From: Chlorobium sp.
GTDB lineage: Bacteria; Bacteroidota; Chlorobiia; Chlorobiales; Chlorobiaceae
Assembly: GCA_026193435.1 (NCBI GenBank)
Contig: JAPHUN010000316.1
Coordinates: 1-6,870, forward strand
Direction of reading: 5' to 3'
Length of the DNA stretch: 6,870 nucleotides
The stretch's first letter is position 1; every line of letters starts with the position of its first letter. Shown in pieces: positions 1 through 6,870 of this stretch. The position numbers were made by a program, and so were the translations under genes. Under the pieces are notes generated by a model. The model was given only the letters and a program-made list of their open reading frames with translations. It was not told the origin of the DNA and made no database searches.

Positions 1-35
1 CTCATTGCTCATTGCTCAACACTCAGCACTCAGCA
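1..35. repeat. Tandem degenerate heptanucleotide repeat (CTCANNN, five units)
   Basis: Five consecutive 7-base units are visible: CTCATTG, CTCATTG, CTCAACA, CTCAGCA, CTCAGCA. The pattern decays at 36 into CTTCCG and then a pyrimidine-rich tract (36-60). The first four bases of every unit are invariant, and the last three change in blocks, as expected from slippage plus unit duplication. The array may continue beyond the left edge. Short tandem heptamers of this kind are known from other bacterial genomes, notably cyanobacterial STRR sequences. I assign no function. Confidence 0.75.
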
Positions 36-134
36 CTTCCGCCTCCCCCTTCCTCCCGGAACCTTTATCGAGCGCGTGATTGTTTATTCCTCAAAACGTT
101 TCAACCACCGGAAATCATCATTCGCTTCTCAGCC

Positions 135-977
135 ATGCCTCAAAACAGCAGTACCATCATCCTTGGAGGACATACACACCGTTACTTCGACACCGGAAGC
201 CCGGGGCCGACGCTGCTTCTGCTTCACGGAATTTCCTGTTCCCTTGATTTTTTTGAACAGGTCATTCCTCCTCTTTCCCGTTCGTTCAGGGTTCTCGCGC
301 TTGATCTGCTGGGATTCGGGGGATCTGACAAACCGAAACGCGCGCCCTACTCTCTTCAGCTCTATGCGTCACTGATCAGGGAGTTCCTGAAAAAAACCCG
401 GACACCTGAAAGCAGGGAAATATTCGCTGTCGGTCATTCAATGGGAGGAAAATACCTGCTGGCAACGGAACTGCTCTATCCCGGAAGTTTCGACAAACTC
501 GTGCTGAGCAATACCGACGGCTTTACCGAATTGCCCGGCTGGGTCAGAGGCATCAGCCTGCCCGGAGTCAAACAGGTGTTAAAAAAAGTATTTACCAGCG
601 AAACGGTCGCCTCAAAGGCCTTTGCGACAGCTTTTGACAACCCCCGGCGGGTAGAGCGCGCTTCCTATACAAAAAACCTCACGGTATCGAGAGACAGGGG
701 CGCGATAGAAACCGTTATGGCCCTGAACAGAAATTTCAGGCAGCTGGATCTTTTTCAGACAGGGCTTCGGCAGCAACTCGATCAGCTCAATATTCCGGTT
801 TTGATTTTATGGGGTGATCATGATCAGTATATTTCACCTTCTGTTGCCAGAATCGCGCAAAACGAAATTCCCGGCTCGGAACTGTATATTTTCAAAAACT
901 GCGGTCACGCTCCCATGCTTGAATACCCCGAATCATTCAGCAAAAAGGTGACCGGCTTTTTCCTTAACGAGGAATAA
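135..977 (+). CDS. Alpha/beta-hydrolase fold protein, substrate unknown
   Basis: A 280-residue soluble alpha/beta-hydrolase, the usual length for a single-domain member. The N-terminal strand ends in LLLLHGIS (oxyanion HG at residues 31-32), followed by [11 protein letters not shown] (57-67), typical of the epoxide hydrolase/haloalkane dehalogenase/C-C hydrolase group. The nucleophile elbow is GHSMGG with Ser102. After a cap region of about 100 residues come [10 protein letters not shown], with Asp230 as probable acid, and NCGHAP, with His258. The triad is therefore complete and the protein should be active, but these motifs do not reveal the substrate. No signal peptide or membrane segment is evident. 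I chose ATG 135 because the open frame further upstream (to a TTG at 12) encodes only low-complexity residues from the heptamer repeat, while family similarity starts near residue 6. No Shine-Dalgarno precedes it. It ends in tandem TAA codons 16 bases before tmk and is probably co-transcribed with it. Confidence 0.88.
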   Translation: MPQNSSTIILGGHTHRYFDTGSPGPTLLLLHGISCSLDFFEQVIPPLSRSFRVLALDLLGFGGSDKPKRAPYSLQLYASLIREFLKKTRTPESREIFAVGHSMGGKYLLATELLYPGSFDKLVLSNTDGFTELPGWVRGISLPGVKQVLKKVFTSETVASKAFATAFDNPRRVERASYTKNLTVSRDRGAIETVMALNRNFRQLDLFQTGLRQQLDQLNIPVLILWGDHDQYISPSVARIAQNEIPGSELYIFKNCGHAPMLEYPESFSKKVTGFFLNEE

Positions 978-993
978 TAATCCGCTTACAGCA

Positions 994-1635
994 ATGCTCA
1001 TCACATTCGAAGGTATAGACGGCGCAGGCAAGTCAACCCAGGTTAAAAAACTTGAAAAATATCTTGTGGATAACGGCCGGGAGGTGTTGACGCTTCGTGA
1101 ACCGGGAGGCACCGTTGTCGCGGAAAAAATCAGAGAACTTCTGCTGGAAAGCAAGCACGACATCACCCCGATGGGCGAACTTCTGCTATTCTCGGCAAGC
1201 CGTGCCGAACTGGTACAACAAGTCATTCTGCCGGAACTTGAAAAGAGCAAGGTGGTAATCCTTGACCGGTTTTTTGACTCAACCACCGCCTATCAGGGAT
1301 ATGGCCGCGGCCTCGATCTGAACATGCTGCAGAAAATCAACGACATATCCACCTTCGGATTGCAGCCTGACCTTACCTTCTTTCTCGATATCTCACCTGA
1401 AGATGCCCTTATCAGAAAGTTTTCTGAAAAATCCCTTCCTCTGGCATTTGAAAACAATGAGATGGACCGCATGGAAAGCTCCGGTCTTTCTTTCTATCAA
1501 CGGGTCAGGGAAGGGTATCTGAAACTTGCCATTGCGGAAAAAAAGCGTTTCGTGCTCTTCGACGCCTGCTCTGATCCGGATACCATTCACGCGCAAATCA
1601 CACAAAAAGTAAACGCATGCAGTACACCCCTGTAG
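994..1635 (+). CDS. tmk: Thymidylate kinase (dTMP kinase)
   Basis: Phosphorylates dTMP to dTDP with ATP, an essential cytoplasmic step in dTTP supply. At 213 residues it has the normal length. Visible motifs are the P-loop GIDGAGKST (7-15), the substrate-binding REPGGT (35-40), FSASRAEL (66-73), the DR motif in [17 protein letters not shown] (90-106) and [18 protein letters not shown] (158-175), all diagnostic of bacterial Tmk. The P-loop has no arginine, so it belongs to the type in which basic residues outside the P-loop assist catalysis. The LID segment between PED (135-137) and DR (158-159) is about eight residues longer than I recall for the E. coli or B. subtilis enzymes. The start is fixed by the conserved N-terminal [10 protein letters not shown]. 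The gene lies 16 bases behind the hydrolase gene, suggesting shared transcription. A GAGGA at 969-973 is too far from the ATG to be a convincing ribosome binding site. Confidence 0.97.
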   Translation: MLITFEGIDGAGKSTQVKKLEKYLVDNGREVLTLREPGGTVVAEKIRELLLESKHDITPMGELLLFSASRAELVQQVILPELEKSKVVILDRFFDSTTAYQGYGRGLDLNMLQKINDISTFGLQPDLTFFLDISPEDALIRKFSEKSLPLAFENNEMDRMESSGLSFYQRVREGYLKLAIAEKKRFVLFDACSDPDTIHAQITQKVNACSTPL

Positions 1636-1684
1636 ACCGACACATAGAAAAAAATCAGGCGCATAAACGTGACTTTTTCGCAAA

Positions 1685-1714
1685 TAATAAATCCTTTAAA
1701 AGGATCTTTTATTA
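1685..1714 (+). terminator. AT-rich hairpin in the tmk-phosphatase gap; possible weak terminator or attenuator
   Basis: ATCCTT (1691-1696) pairs with AAGGAT (1700-1705) across a three-base loop. TAATAA (1685-1690) pairs with TTATTA (1709-1714) outside a three-base bulge (1706-1708), and the 3' arm contains a TTTT run. The stem is mostly A-T and no long U-run follows, so termination would be leaky at best. A second weak hairpin (GAAAAA at 1647-1652 with TTTTTC at 1674-1679, plus TCA/TGA inside) lies just upstream. The 128-base gap 1636-1763 holds no gene, and I see no convincing sigma70 promoter in it, although one for the following genes would be expected here. Confidence 0.3.
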
Positions 1715-1763
1715 GATTAATAATCATCCTATTGTAAAAAAACGGCTTCTTCAACCTGAACCC

Positions 1764-3050
1764 ATGCAAAAACAGATTCTCAAGAAACGGAAGCTCGATA
1801 CATGCTCTTCACCAATCCCGCTTCAGGATATTCGAACACTCAAAGAGCTCTACCAGCTCAAATCTGAAACCCGCGACCTTCGCCAGCCCATCGTACAAAA
1901 TATCATGAGTCAGAGGGTAGTCGGCAAAATGTGCATAGAGTCCCTGAAAAACGCCATGTACTCTCTCGAGACCATTCATATCGACGATGATACCGGCCAG
2001 AGAATCCTTCTTCTTGACGAAAACAAGCTGATAGAGGTTGATCTCACCTACGAGATCAGAGAGCTGCAAAAAGATATTTACTATCTGGAATATGGTGAAG
2101 ACCGGTTTATCAAATACCTTTCAAAGTTCAGTCCTGATTTCAAAAAGCACGTAACCAATGGCCTGAAAAAGCTTTGTGACAAGAATTTCAATGCGTTCAT
2201 AACCGACCGTGACGGCACCACGAACAATTACTGCGGGAGATACCGTTCATCTGTCCAGCCGATCTATAACTCGATATTTCTTTCGAGATTCGCAAAAAAC
2301 CGCTGCAACTATCCGATCTTCATCACTTCAGCTCCCCTCAAGGACTTCGGGATACTGAACGTCTCGATAAATCCCCAGGACCTCTTCTTTTACGCAGGTT
2401 CAAAAGGAAGAGAGTTCATCGATCCTCAGGGAAACTTTCACAGCTATCCCATCGATGCGAAAAAAGAGGATCTGATAAGCCTGCTCAACGGCAAACTGCG
2501 TGAATTACTCAAGGACCCGAGCTTTGAAAAGTTCAATTTTATCGGTTCAGCGCTACAGTTCAAGTTCGGCCAGACCACCATAGCCAGACAGGATATAACC
2601 CGTTCAATACATCCTGAGGAATCAACAGCATTCCTTAAAAAGATAAAAAGCATTGTGCGGGAGATTGATCCTGAAGGAAATAACTTCCGCATCGAAGATA
2701 CCGGCCTTGACATTGAAATCATTCTAACAATAGACCGGGAAGGAAACGAAGCGGCCAAGGATTTCGACAAGGGTGACGGCCTTGAATTTATCTGCAAGAC
2801 CATCGGCTTCAAAACCGATATCGGAACCAACCTTGTCTGCGGAGACACTTTTTCAGACATACCGATGTTGAAAAAAGCTGTGGAAATGTGCAACGACGTG
2901 TGGGCGATTTTCGTGACGAAGGACCCGAAACTTATTGAAGAGGTACGGAAGATCTGCCCTCAAAACCTGATTCTTCCTGCACCTGATATTTTCCTTACAA
3001 TTCTGGGATACTTGTCCCTGCAGACAGATGTTATTTCAAAAAGAGATTAA
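1764..3050 (+). CDS. HAD-superfamily phosphatase resembling trehalose-6-phosphate phosphatase, with N-terminal extension
   Basis: A 428-residue cytoplasmic protein with a C-terminal HAD phosphatase domain from about residue 140. Motif I is FITDRDGTT, with nucleophile Asp148 and acid/base Asp150. Motif II is FITSAPL (Thr188 or Ser189), motif III probably Lys336 in DKGDGL, and motif IV is [11 protein letters not shown] (Asp361, Asp365). After motif [17 protein letters not shown] (209-223) matches the position and shape of the AGSHGxE..xPxG signature of OtsB-type trehalose-6-phosphate phosphatases, and [10 protein letters not shown] precedes the motif III lysine as the VE.RP segment does in OtsB. 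The active site looks complete. Residues 1-140, mainly predicted helical and highly charged, match nothing I recognise; classical OtsB proteins are only about 250-270 residues. Only 15 bases separate the gene from the beta-PGM/GH65 fusion, so a shared role in disaccharide metabolism is likely. Trehalose 6-phosphate is the best guess for substrate, but another sugar phosphate is possible. The start ATG has no Shine-Dalgarno. Confidence 0.8.
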   Translation: MQKQILKKRKLDTCSSPIPLQDIRTLKELYQLKSETRDLRQPIVQNIMSQRVVGKMCIESLKNAMYSLETIHIDDDTGQRILLLDENKLIEVDLTYEIRELQKDIYYLEYGEDRFIKYLSKFSPDFKKHVTNGLKKLCDKNFNAFITDRDGTTNNYCGRYRSSVQPIYNSIFLSRFAKNRCNYPIFITSAPLKDFGILNVSINPQDLFFYAGSKGREFIDPQGNFHSYPIDAKKEDLISLLNGKLRELLKDPSFEKFNFIGSALQFKFGQTTIARQDITRSIHPEESTAFLKKIKSIVREIDPEGNNFRIEDTGLDIEIILTIDREGNEAAKDFDKGDGLEFICKTIGFKTDIGTNLVCGDTFSDIPMLKKAVEMCNDVWAIFVTKDPKLIEEVRKICPQNLILPAPDIFLTILGYLSLQTDVISKRD

Positions 3051-3065
3051 CCTATATCAAAAACT

Positions 3066-6000
3066 ATGTTAAAAGGTGTCATTTTCGATCTGGACGGTGT
3101 TGTAACAGGAACTGCAAAAATCCATAGTCTGGCCTGGGAGTCAATGTTCAACTCATTTCTGAAAGAGTATGCGGCTGCAAACGAAGAGCAGTTTGTGCCT
3201 TTCGAGCCGAACAGGGATTACCTCGGTTATGTTGACGGAAAGCCTCGAATGGAAGGGGTCAGAAGTTTTCTTGAGTCACGAGATATTGAACTGCCGTTCG
3301 GAAAGATCGATGATACCCCTGAAATGCCCACTATCTGCGGGCTGGGTAACAAAAAAAACGAGGTTTTCACGGAGATACTCATCAAGGAAGGACCTGAAGT
3401 TTTCCAGAGTACCGTGGACTTCATCCTTGAGCTGAAGTCCCGAGGCATCCGTATCGGTATTGCTTCCTCGAGCAGAAACTGCAAGCTGATACTTGAACTT
3501 TCGAAACTCGAACATCTTTTTGAAACCAGAGTTGACGGGGAAGTATCTCTTGAGCTTGGCCTGAAAGGCAAACCAAACCCGGATATTTTCACTACCGCAG
3601 CGGATAATCTCGGCCTCCATCCTCATGACTGTGTTGTCGTCGAAGACGCTATTTCCGGCGTACAGGCGGGAGCAGCCGGCAATTTCGGTTTGGTTCTCGG
3701 TATCGCCCGGGAAATCGAGGGCATTCGCCTGAAGGAAGAAGGCGCTGACATTGTCGTAAGAGACCTGGGAGAAATCACTGTCGATGAGGTCTCGAGATGG
3801 TTCCAGGAAGAAATTCTCGAAGATGGCTGGCAGTTGAACTACTCATCGTTCAAACCCGAAGAGGAAAAGCTCCGGGAGACACTGACCGCTATAGGCAACG
3901 GCTATCTCGGAACAAGAGGAGCTTACGAAGGTTCAAAAGCCTCCCCGCACCACTATCCCGGCACCTATATAGCGGGTGTTTTCAATAAAATCCCCTCAGA
4001 CGTGCATGGGGAATCGATTGTCAACAACGATTTCGTCAACTGCCCGAACTGGCTGCCCGTGGAGTTCAGGATCTGCTGCGGGGACTTCATCGACCCTTTC
4101 GAACAGAACATCCTGAGCTATCGTCAAAGCCTTGATACGCAACACGCCGTCATGAAGCGTGAGATCGTTTTTCAGGACAATCTGGGAAGGATAACGCGTA
4201 TTGAAAGCAGTCGCATAGCGAGCATGGATAATCCGCACCTCTGCGCCCTCGAGTTCTCCTATACTCCGATAAACTATTCCGGAGACATTGAATTCAGACT
4301 CGCGATCGATGGAACGATCGAAAACAAGGGTGTTGAACGATACAGCTCTCTGGCTTCCGACCACCTTGAACATATCGACAGCGGCAGCTCCGGCGAAGGA
4401 ATATTCCTGCATGTACAGACAAGCAGTTCCCGCTATCAGATTGTGACCCGCGCAAAAAGCAGCGCACGAATTTCCGGCAACGCTGTTCAGCCACAGAAAA
4501 TCGTGGATGACGCATCAAGATATATCGCCGAGCGCTTCACCGTTTCGCTGCACGAAGGACAGGAATGTACCGTAGAAAAAATAGTCGCGGTTCATACCTC
4601 GCTCGACAGTGACCGGAGTGACCCGGCAGATGCCGCCGCCAAAACCATAGCCTCTGCATCAGGCTTTTCAGATCTTTTTGCATCCCATAAAAAAGCCTGG
4701 CAGAACATATGGGAACGATGCAATATCACCATAGACGGTGACCGCTTCAGCCAGAAAGCCCTGCGTTTTCACATCTATCATCTCATGGGAACCGCTTCGC
4801 CGCATAACCCTCACATAGATGCAGGTATGCCGGCAAGAGGTCTTAACGGTGAAGCCTACCGGGGGCACATTTTCTGGGACGAGATCTATATTCTGCCCTT
4901 CTTCACCCAGCATTTCCCCGATATTGCAAAAGCCCTGCTGATGTACCGTTACCAGAGGCTCGATGCGGCAAGGGAGTATGCACGGGAAAACGGGTTCAAA
5001 GGCGCGATGTTCCCCTGGCAGACCGCTGACGATGGGAGCGAAGAAACACAGGTTGTTCACTATAACCCGCAGAGCGACAGCTGGGGCCCTGATTTAAGCA
5101 GAAACCAGAGACATGTCTCGATCGCGGTCTTCTATAATACCTGGCGCTATGCGCATGAAACCGGTGACAGGGATTTTCTGGAGCAGTACGGTGCTGAAAT
5201 GCTCTTTGAGATCGCTCGTTTCTGGGCAAGTATAGCCAAACGCCTCCCAGGGAGCGACGACTATCATATTGAAGGCGTTATGGGACCGGATGAGTTCCAT
5301 GAAAAACTTCCGGGAAGTCCCAAGGATGGAATAACGGACAATGCCTATACCAACATCATGACCGCCTGGCTTCTCGATAAGGCTGTCAAACTGGCTGAAA
5401 CCTTAGATCCTTCGGTAATGGAGAAGCTGGTCGCTGCTATCGGTCTCGGGCATGATGAAATCGGGACATGGAACGAGATATGCAGCAACCTGCATGTCAT
5501 TATTACAGAAGAAGGCATCATCGAGCAATTCGACGGCTATATGGAGCTCAAGGAGCTCGACTGGGAAGAGTACAGAAAAAAATACGGCAACATCCACCGT
5601 ATGGACAGGATTCTGAAAGCCGAAGGTGATACTCCGGACAAGTACAAGGTCGCCAAGCAGGCTGACGTGCTGATGACCTACTATGCCCTGTCTCCGGTAG
5701 AGGTTCAGCAAATCCTTGAAAAAAACGGACACAAAATCGATGACCCGATACAAATGGTTCGGGACAACTACACGTTCTATGAACCACGTACCAGCCACGG
5801 TTCAACGCTCAGCAAGGTTGTTCACTCCATCATATCGAGCTATCTGCATGACGGCCATAAAACCGCGTGGCAATGGTTTACAGAATCGCTGAAAAGCGAT
5901 ATCATGGATACCCAGGGCGGGACGACCCAGGAAGGGATCCACTGCGGCGTGATGGGAGGCACACTTGATACCGTCACGAGGTACTTTGCCGGCATATCGT

Positions 6001-6221
6001 TCGCGAATGAAATCTTGCATGTTCAACCGAACCTGCCGTCTCACTGGAGATCACTGGAGCTGAAGATATGTTTCCGCAACAACTGGTACAGCATTATCAT
6101 CGACCGGAACACCGTTACGGTAAACCTTCTTGAGAGTACTGAAGAAACAGTAACCGTCAGCATAGCCGGAAAGAAAAAAACCATCGGCAGAGGAGAAAAG
6201 GCAGTCGACAACTTCTCTTAG
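3066..6221 (+). CDS. Bifunctional beta-phosphoglucomutase-type HAD / GH65 disaccharide phosphorylase fusion
   Basis: A 1051-residue two-enzyme fusion, cytoplasmic with no signal peptide. Residues 1-240 are a beta-phosphoglucomutase-like HAD domain: motif I FDLDGVVT (Asp8, Asp10), cap motif [18 protein letters not shown] (55-72), motif II ASSSRN (Ser134-Asn138), motif [12 protein letters not shown] (Lys169) and motif [14 protein letters not shown] (Glu193, Asp194). Residues 255-550 are the GH65 N-terminal sandwich domain, opening with ERLRETL-like [20 protein letters not shown]. The helical catalytic barrel follows: [18 protein letters not shown] (589-606), [10 protein letters not shown] (738-747) with Glu743 the probable general acid, DNAYTN (758-763), [14 protein letters not shown] (908-921) and [12 protein letters not shown] (948-959). 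GH65 enzymes phosphorolyse alpha-glucosides with inversion to beta-glucose 1-phosphate, which the HAD domain can convert to glucose 6-phosphate. The acceptor (trehalose, kojibiose, maltose or other) cannot be read from motifs. It lies 15 bases after the phosphatase gene and is followed by a terminator. By memory it resembles actinobacterial OtsB1 and Rv3401-type proteins. Confidence 0.93.
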   Translation: MLKGVIFDLDGVVTGTAKIHSLAWESMFNSFLKEYAAANEEQFVPFEPNRDYLGYVDGKPRMEGVRSFLESRDIELPFGKIDDTPEMPTICGLGNKKNEVFTEILIKEGPEVFQSTVDFILELKSRGIRIGIASSSRNCKLILELSKLEHLFETRVDGEVSLELGLKGKPNPDIFTTAADNLGLHPHDCVVVEDAISGVQAGAAGNFGLVLGIAREIEGIRLKEEGADIVVRDLGEITVDEVSRWFQEEILEDGWQLNYSSFKPEEEKLRETLTAIGNGYLGTRGAYEGSKASPHHYPGTYIAGVFNKIPSDVHGESIVNNDFVNCPNWLPVEFRICCGDFIDPFEQNILSYRQSLDTQHAVMKREIVFQDNLGRITRIESSRIASMDNPHLCALEFSYTPINYSGDIEFRLAIDGTIENKGVERYSSLASDHLEHIDSGSSGEGIFLHVQTSSSRYQIVTRAKSSARISGNAVQPQKIVDDASRYIAERFTVSLHEGQECTVEKIVAVHTSLDSDRSDPADAAAKTIASASGFSDLFASHKKAWQNIWERCNITIDGDRFSQKALRFHIYHLMGTASPHNPHIDAGMPARGLNGEAYRGHIFWDEIYILPFFTQHFPDIAKALLMYRYQRLDAAREYARENGFKGAMFPWQTADDGSEETQVVHYNPQSDSWGPDLSRNQRHVSIAVFYNTWRYAHETGDRDFLEQYGAEMLFEIARFWASIAKRLPGSDDYHIEGVMGPDEFHEKLPGSPKDGITDNAYTNIMTAWLLDKAVKLAETLDPSVMEKLVAAIGLGHDEIGTWNEICSNLHVIITEEGIIEQFDGYMELKELDWEEYRKKYGNIHRMDRILKAEGDTPDKYKVAKQADVLMTYYALSPVEVQQILEKNGHKIDDPIQMVRDNYTFYEPRTSHGSTLSKVVHSIISSYLHDGHKTAWQWFTESLKSDIMDTQGGTTQEGIHCGVMGGTLDTVTRYFAGISFANEILHVQPNLPSHWRSLELKICFRNNWYSIIIDRNTVTVNLLESTEETVTVSIAGKKKTIGRGEKAVDNFS

Positions 6222-6225
6222 CTCT

Positions 6226-6271
6226 CTGAAAAGCCCTGCATCCGGATTGTCAGGAATGCGGGGCTTTTCAG
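6226..6271 (+). terminator. Strong Rho-independent terminator after the phosphorylase gene
   Basis: A 16-base-pair stem (6226-6241 with 6256-6271) with one G-U pair (6237/6260) encloses a 14-base loop. The GC core GCCCTGC / GCGGGGC is flanked by AAAA on the left and TTTT (6265-6268) on the right, so the U-run forms the lower stem. It begins five bases after the stop codon. The A/T flanks make it symmetric, and it could also stop transcription from the other strand, but no opposing gene is in view. It separates the sugar module from queA. Confidence 0.88.
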
Positions 6272-6287
6272 CGACTGATTCGACTAT

Positions 6288-6317
6288 TTGTTTTTTCTTC
6301 GGGAAACGGTATATAGT
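6288..6317 (+). promoter_or_regulatory. Candidate sigma70-type promoter for queA
   Basis: TTGTTT (6288-6293) and TATAGT (6312-6317) are 18 bases apart. The -10 box matches TATAAT at five of six positions; the -35 box matches only in TTG. The site lies between the upstream terminator and the queA start, leaving a leader of about 40 bases, which is where a promoter is needed. Because this lineage may use a variant -10/-35 consensus, the call rests mainly on position. Confidence 0.4.
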
Positions 6318-6335
6318 AACACGTTATTTTTCCCG
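6300..6335. promoter_or_regulatory. Inverted repeat spanning the putative queA -10 box
   Basis: CGGGAAA (6300-6306) and TTTCCCG (6329-6335) are perfect inverted 7-mers separated by 22 bases. CG (6307-6308) and CG (6322-6323) can add two more pairs with a five-base bulge. The repeat encloses the TATAGT box and the expected transcription start, so it could be an operator or a 5' leader structure. There is no U-run, so it is not a terminator. It may also be chance. Confidence 0.3.
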
Positions 6336-6364
6336 TATCCTTGACCCATTGTCACCTTACTTCT

Positions 6365-6870
6365 ATGCGTCTTTCAAACTTTCGATTCAACCTGCCAAAG
6401 ACCAGAATTGCAGATCGCCCAGTGGAAAACCGCGAGGACTGCAAACTCATGGTGCTGAACCGTAGAAAAAAGGATATCGATCATAAAGCATTTTCCGATA
6501 TCGTCTCATATTTCAAAAAGGGCGATCTTCTCGTTCTTAACAACAGCAGGGTTTTTCCCGCGAAGATTTTCGGCCAGAAAGAAAAAACCGATGCCAAGAT
6601 AGAAGTGTTTCTTCTGCGCGAACTGAACAAGGAAGCCGGGTTATGGGACGTTCTTGTCGATCCTGCAAGGAAAGTCCGGGTCGGCAACAAAATATATTTT
6701 CAGGATGATGTGGTTGCCGAAGTGGTTGACAACACAACATCAAGAGGTCGTACCATACGCTTTCTCAACCCGGAAATAGATGTTTTTGATCTTGTTGAGA
6801 AAATTGGTACTGTTCCGCTTCCCCCGTATTTCACAAGAAAACCCGACGACTCGGACAGGCAGGATTATCA
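6365..6870 (+). CDS. queA: S-adenosylmethionine:tRNA ribosyltransferase-isomerase QueA, 5' part
   Basis: QueA transfers and isomerises the ribosyl group of S-adenosylmethionine onto the preQ1 base at position 34 of GUN-anticodon tRNAs, giving epoxyqueuosine in queuosine synthesis. The window holds 168 codons plus two bases with no stop; complete QueA is about 340-360 residues, so roughly half is missing. Evidence: N-terminal MRLSNFRFNLPKTRIADRP, then CKLMVLNRR, KGDLLVLNNSRVFPAKIFGQK (the LVLNxTRVxPAR-type signature), the AKIEVFLLR segment, the DPARKVRVG segment and the diagnostic GTVPLPPYFTRKPDDSDRQDY near the window end. The start ATG fits the family N-terminus; no Shine-Dalgarno precedes it. 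It follows a strong terminator and likely has its own promoter, so it is probably not co-transcribed with the sugar module. Confidence 0.95.
   Translation, partial: MRLSNFRFNLPKTRIADRPVENREDCKLMVLNRRKKDIDHKAFSDIVSYFKKGDLLVLNNSRVFPAKIFGQKEKTDAKIEVFLLRELNKEAGLWDVLVDPARKVRVGNKIYFQDDVVAEVVDNTTSRGRTIRFLNPEIDVFDLVEKIGTVPLPPYFTRKPDDSDRQDY

Noticed and set aside
12..134. In-frame extension of the hydrolase gene to a TTG at 12
   Set aside because: The added 41 residues come from the heptamer repeat and pyrimidine tract, are low complexity and lie before the first family similarity; ATG 135 gives the normal family length.
2444..2893. A 149-codon minus-strand open frame, and similar frames opposite the fusion gene
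   Set aside because: They lie antisense to strongly coding sequence with clear family motifs and have no recognisable domain; they are shadows.
1764..3050. Glucosylglycerol-phosphate phosphatase (StpA/GgpP) as identity of the phosphatase
   Set aside because: Overall length is similar, but the motif I surroundings and the long N-terminal region do not match what I recall of StpA, whereas the AGSKGRE segment fits the trehalose phosphatase pattern. It is not fully excluded.
6341..6354. TTGACC as a -35 box, or TTGAC-N5-GTCAC as an FNR/CRP-like site
   Set aside because: A matching -10 would fall on the queA start codon, and the palindrome has only four-base arms.
6272..6364. preQ1 riboswitch before queA
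   Set aside because: No compact stem with an A-rich tail pairing into its loop is visible; the only structure is the wide CGGGAAA/TTTCCCG repeat.
6247..6465. A 72-codon + strand open frame
   Set aside because: It starts inside the terminator loop, covers the promoter region and overlaps queA in another frame; the product is not protein-like.

Overview
The window looks like ordinary chromosomal DNA from a bacterium of the Chlorobiota (green sulfur bacteria) or a near relative. I infer this from the style of the thymidylate kinase and QueA proteins, the moderate GC content, and the lack of any clear Shine-Dalgarno sequence before all five starts, a trait of the Bacteroidota/Chlorobiota side of the tree. 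No marker gene here proves it. All five genes lie on the + strand. I see no RNA gene, IS element, CRISPR array or phage gene.

Layout. Bases 1-35 are a short tandem array of degenerate 7-mers (CTCANNN) that may run past the left edge, followed by a pyrimidine-rich stretch. Next comes an alpha/beta-hydrolase of unknown substrate (135-977). Sixteen bases after it is thymidylate kinase, tmk (994-1635). A 128-base AT-rich gap with weak hairpins (1636-1763) separates these from a closely spaced two-gene sugar module. The first gene is a HAD phosphatase resembling trehalose-6-phosphate phosphatase, with an unusual N-terminal region of about 140 residues (1764-3050). The second is a 1051-residue fusion of a beta-phosphoglucomutase-type HAD domain to a family GH65 inverting disaccharide phosphorylase (3066-6221). 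A strong intrinsic terminator (6226-6271) closes the module. After a candidate promoter with an inverted repeat around its -10 box, the first half of queA (queuosine tRNA modification) starts at 6365 and runs off the window.

How the genes could work together. GH65 phosphorylases split (or build) alpha-glucosides with phosphate and give beta-glucose 1-phosphate. Beta-phosphoglucomutase interconverts that with glucose 6-phosphate, so the fusion protein links a disaccharide pool directly to central metabolism. The phosphatase next door could make the free disaccharide from its phosphate. The three domain types in this pair (beta-PGM-like HAD, trehalose-phosphatase-like HAD, GH65) are those I recall in the single actinobacterial protein OtsB1 (M. 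tuberculosis Rv2006), so the locus reads as a two-gene version of OtsB1. The actual disaccharide is not determined by the sequence. No trehalose synthase or glycosyltransferase gene is present in the window.
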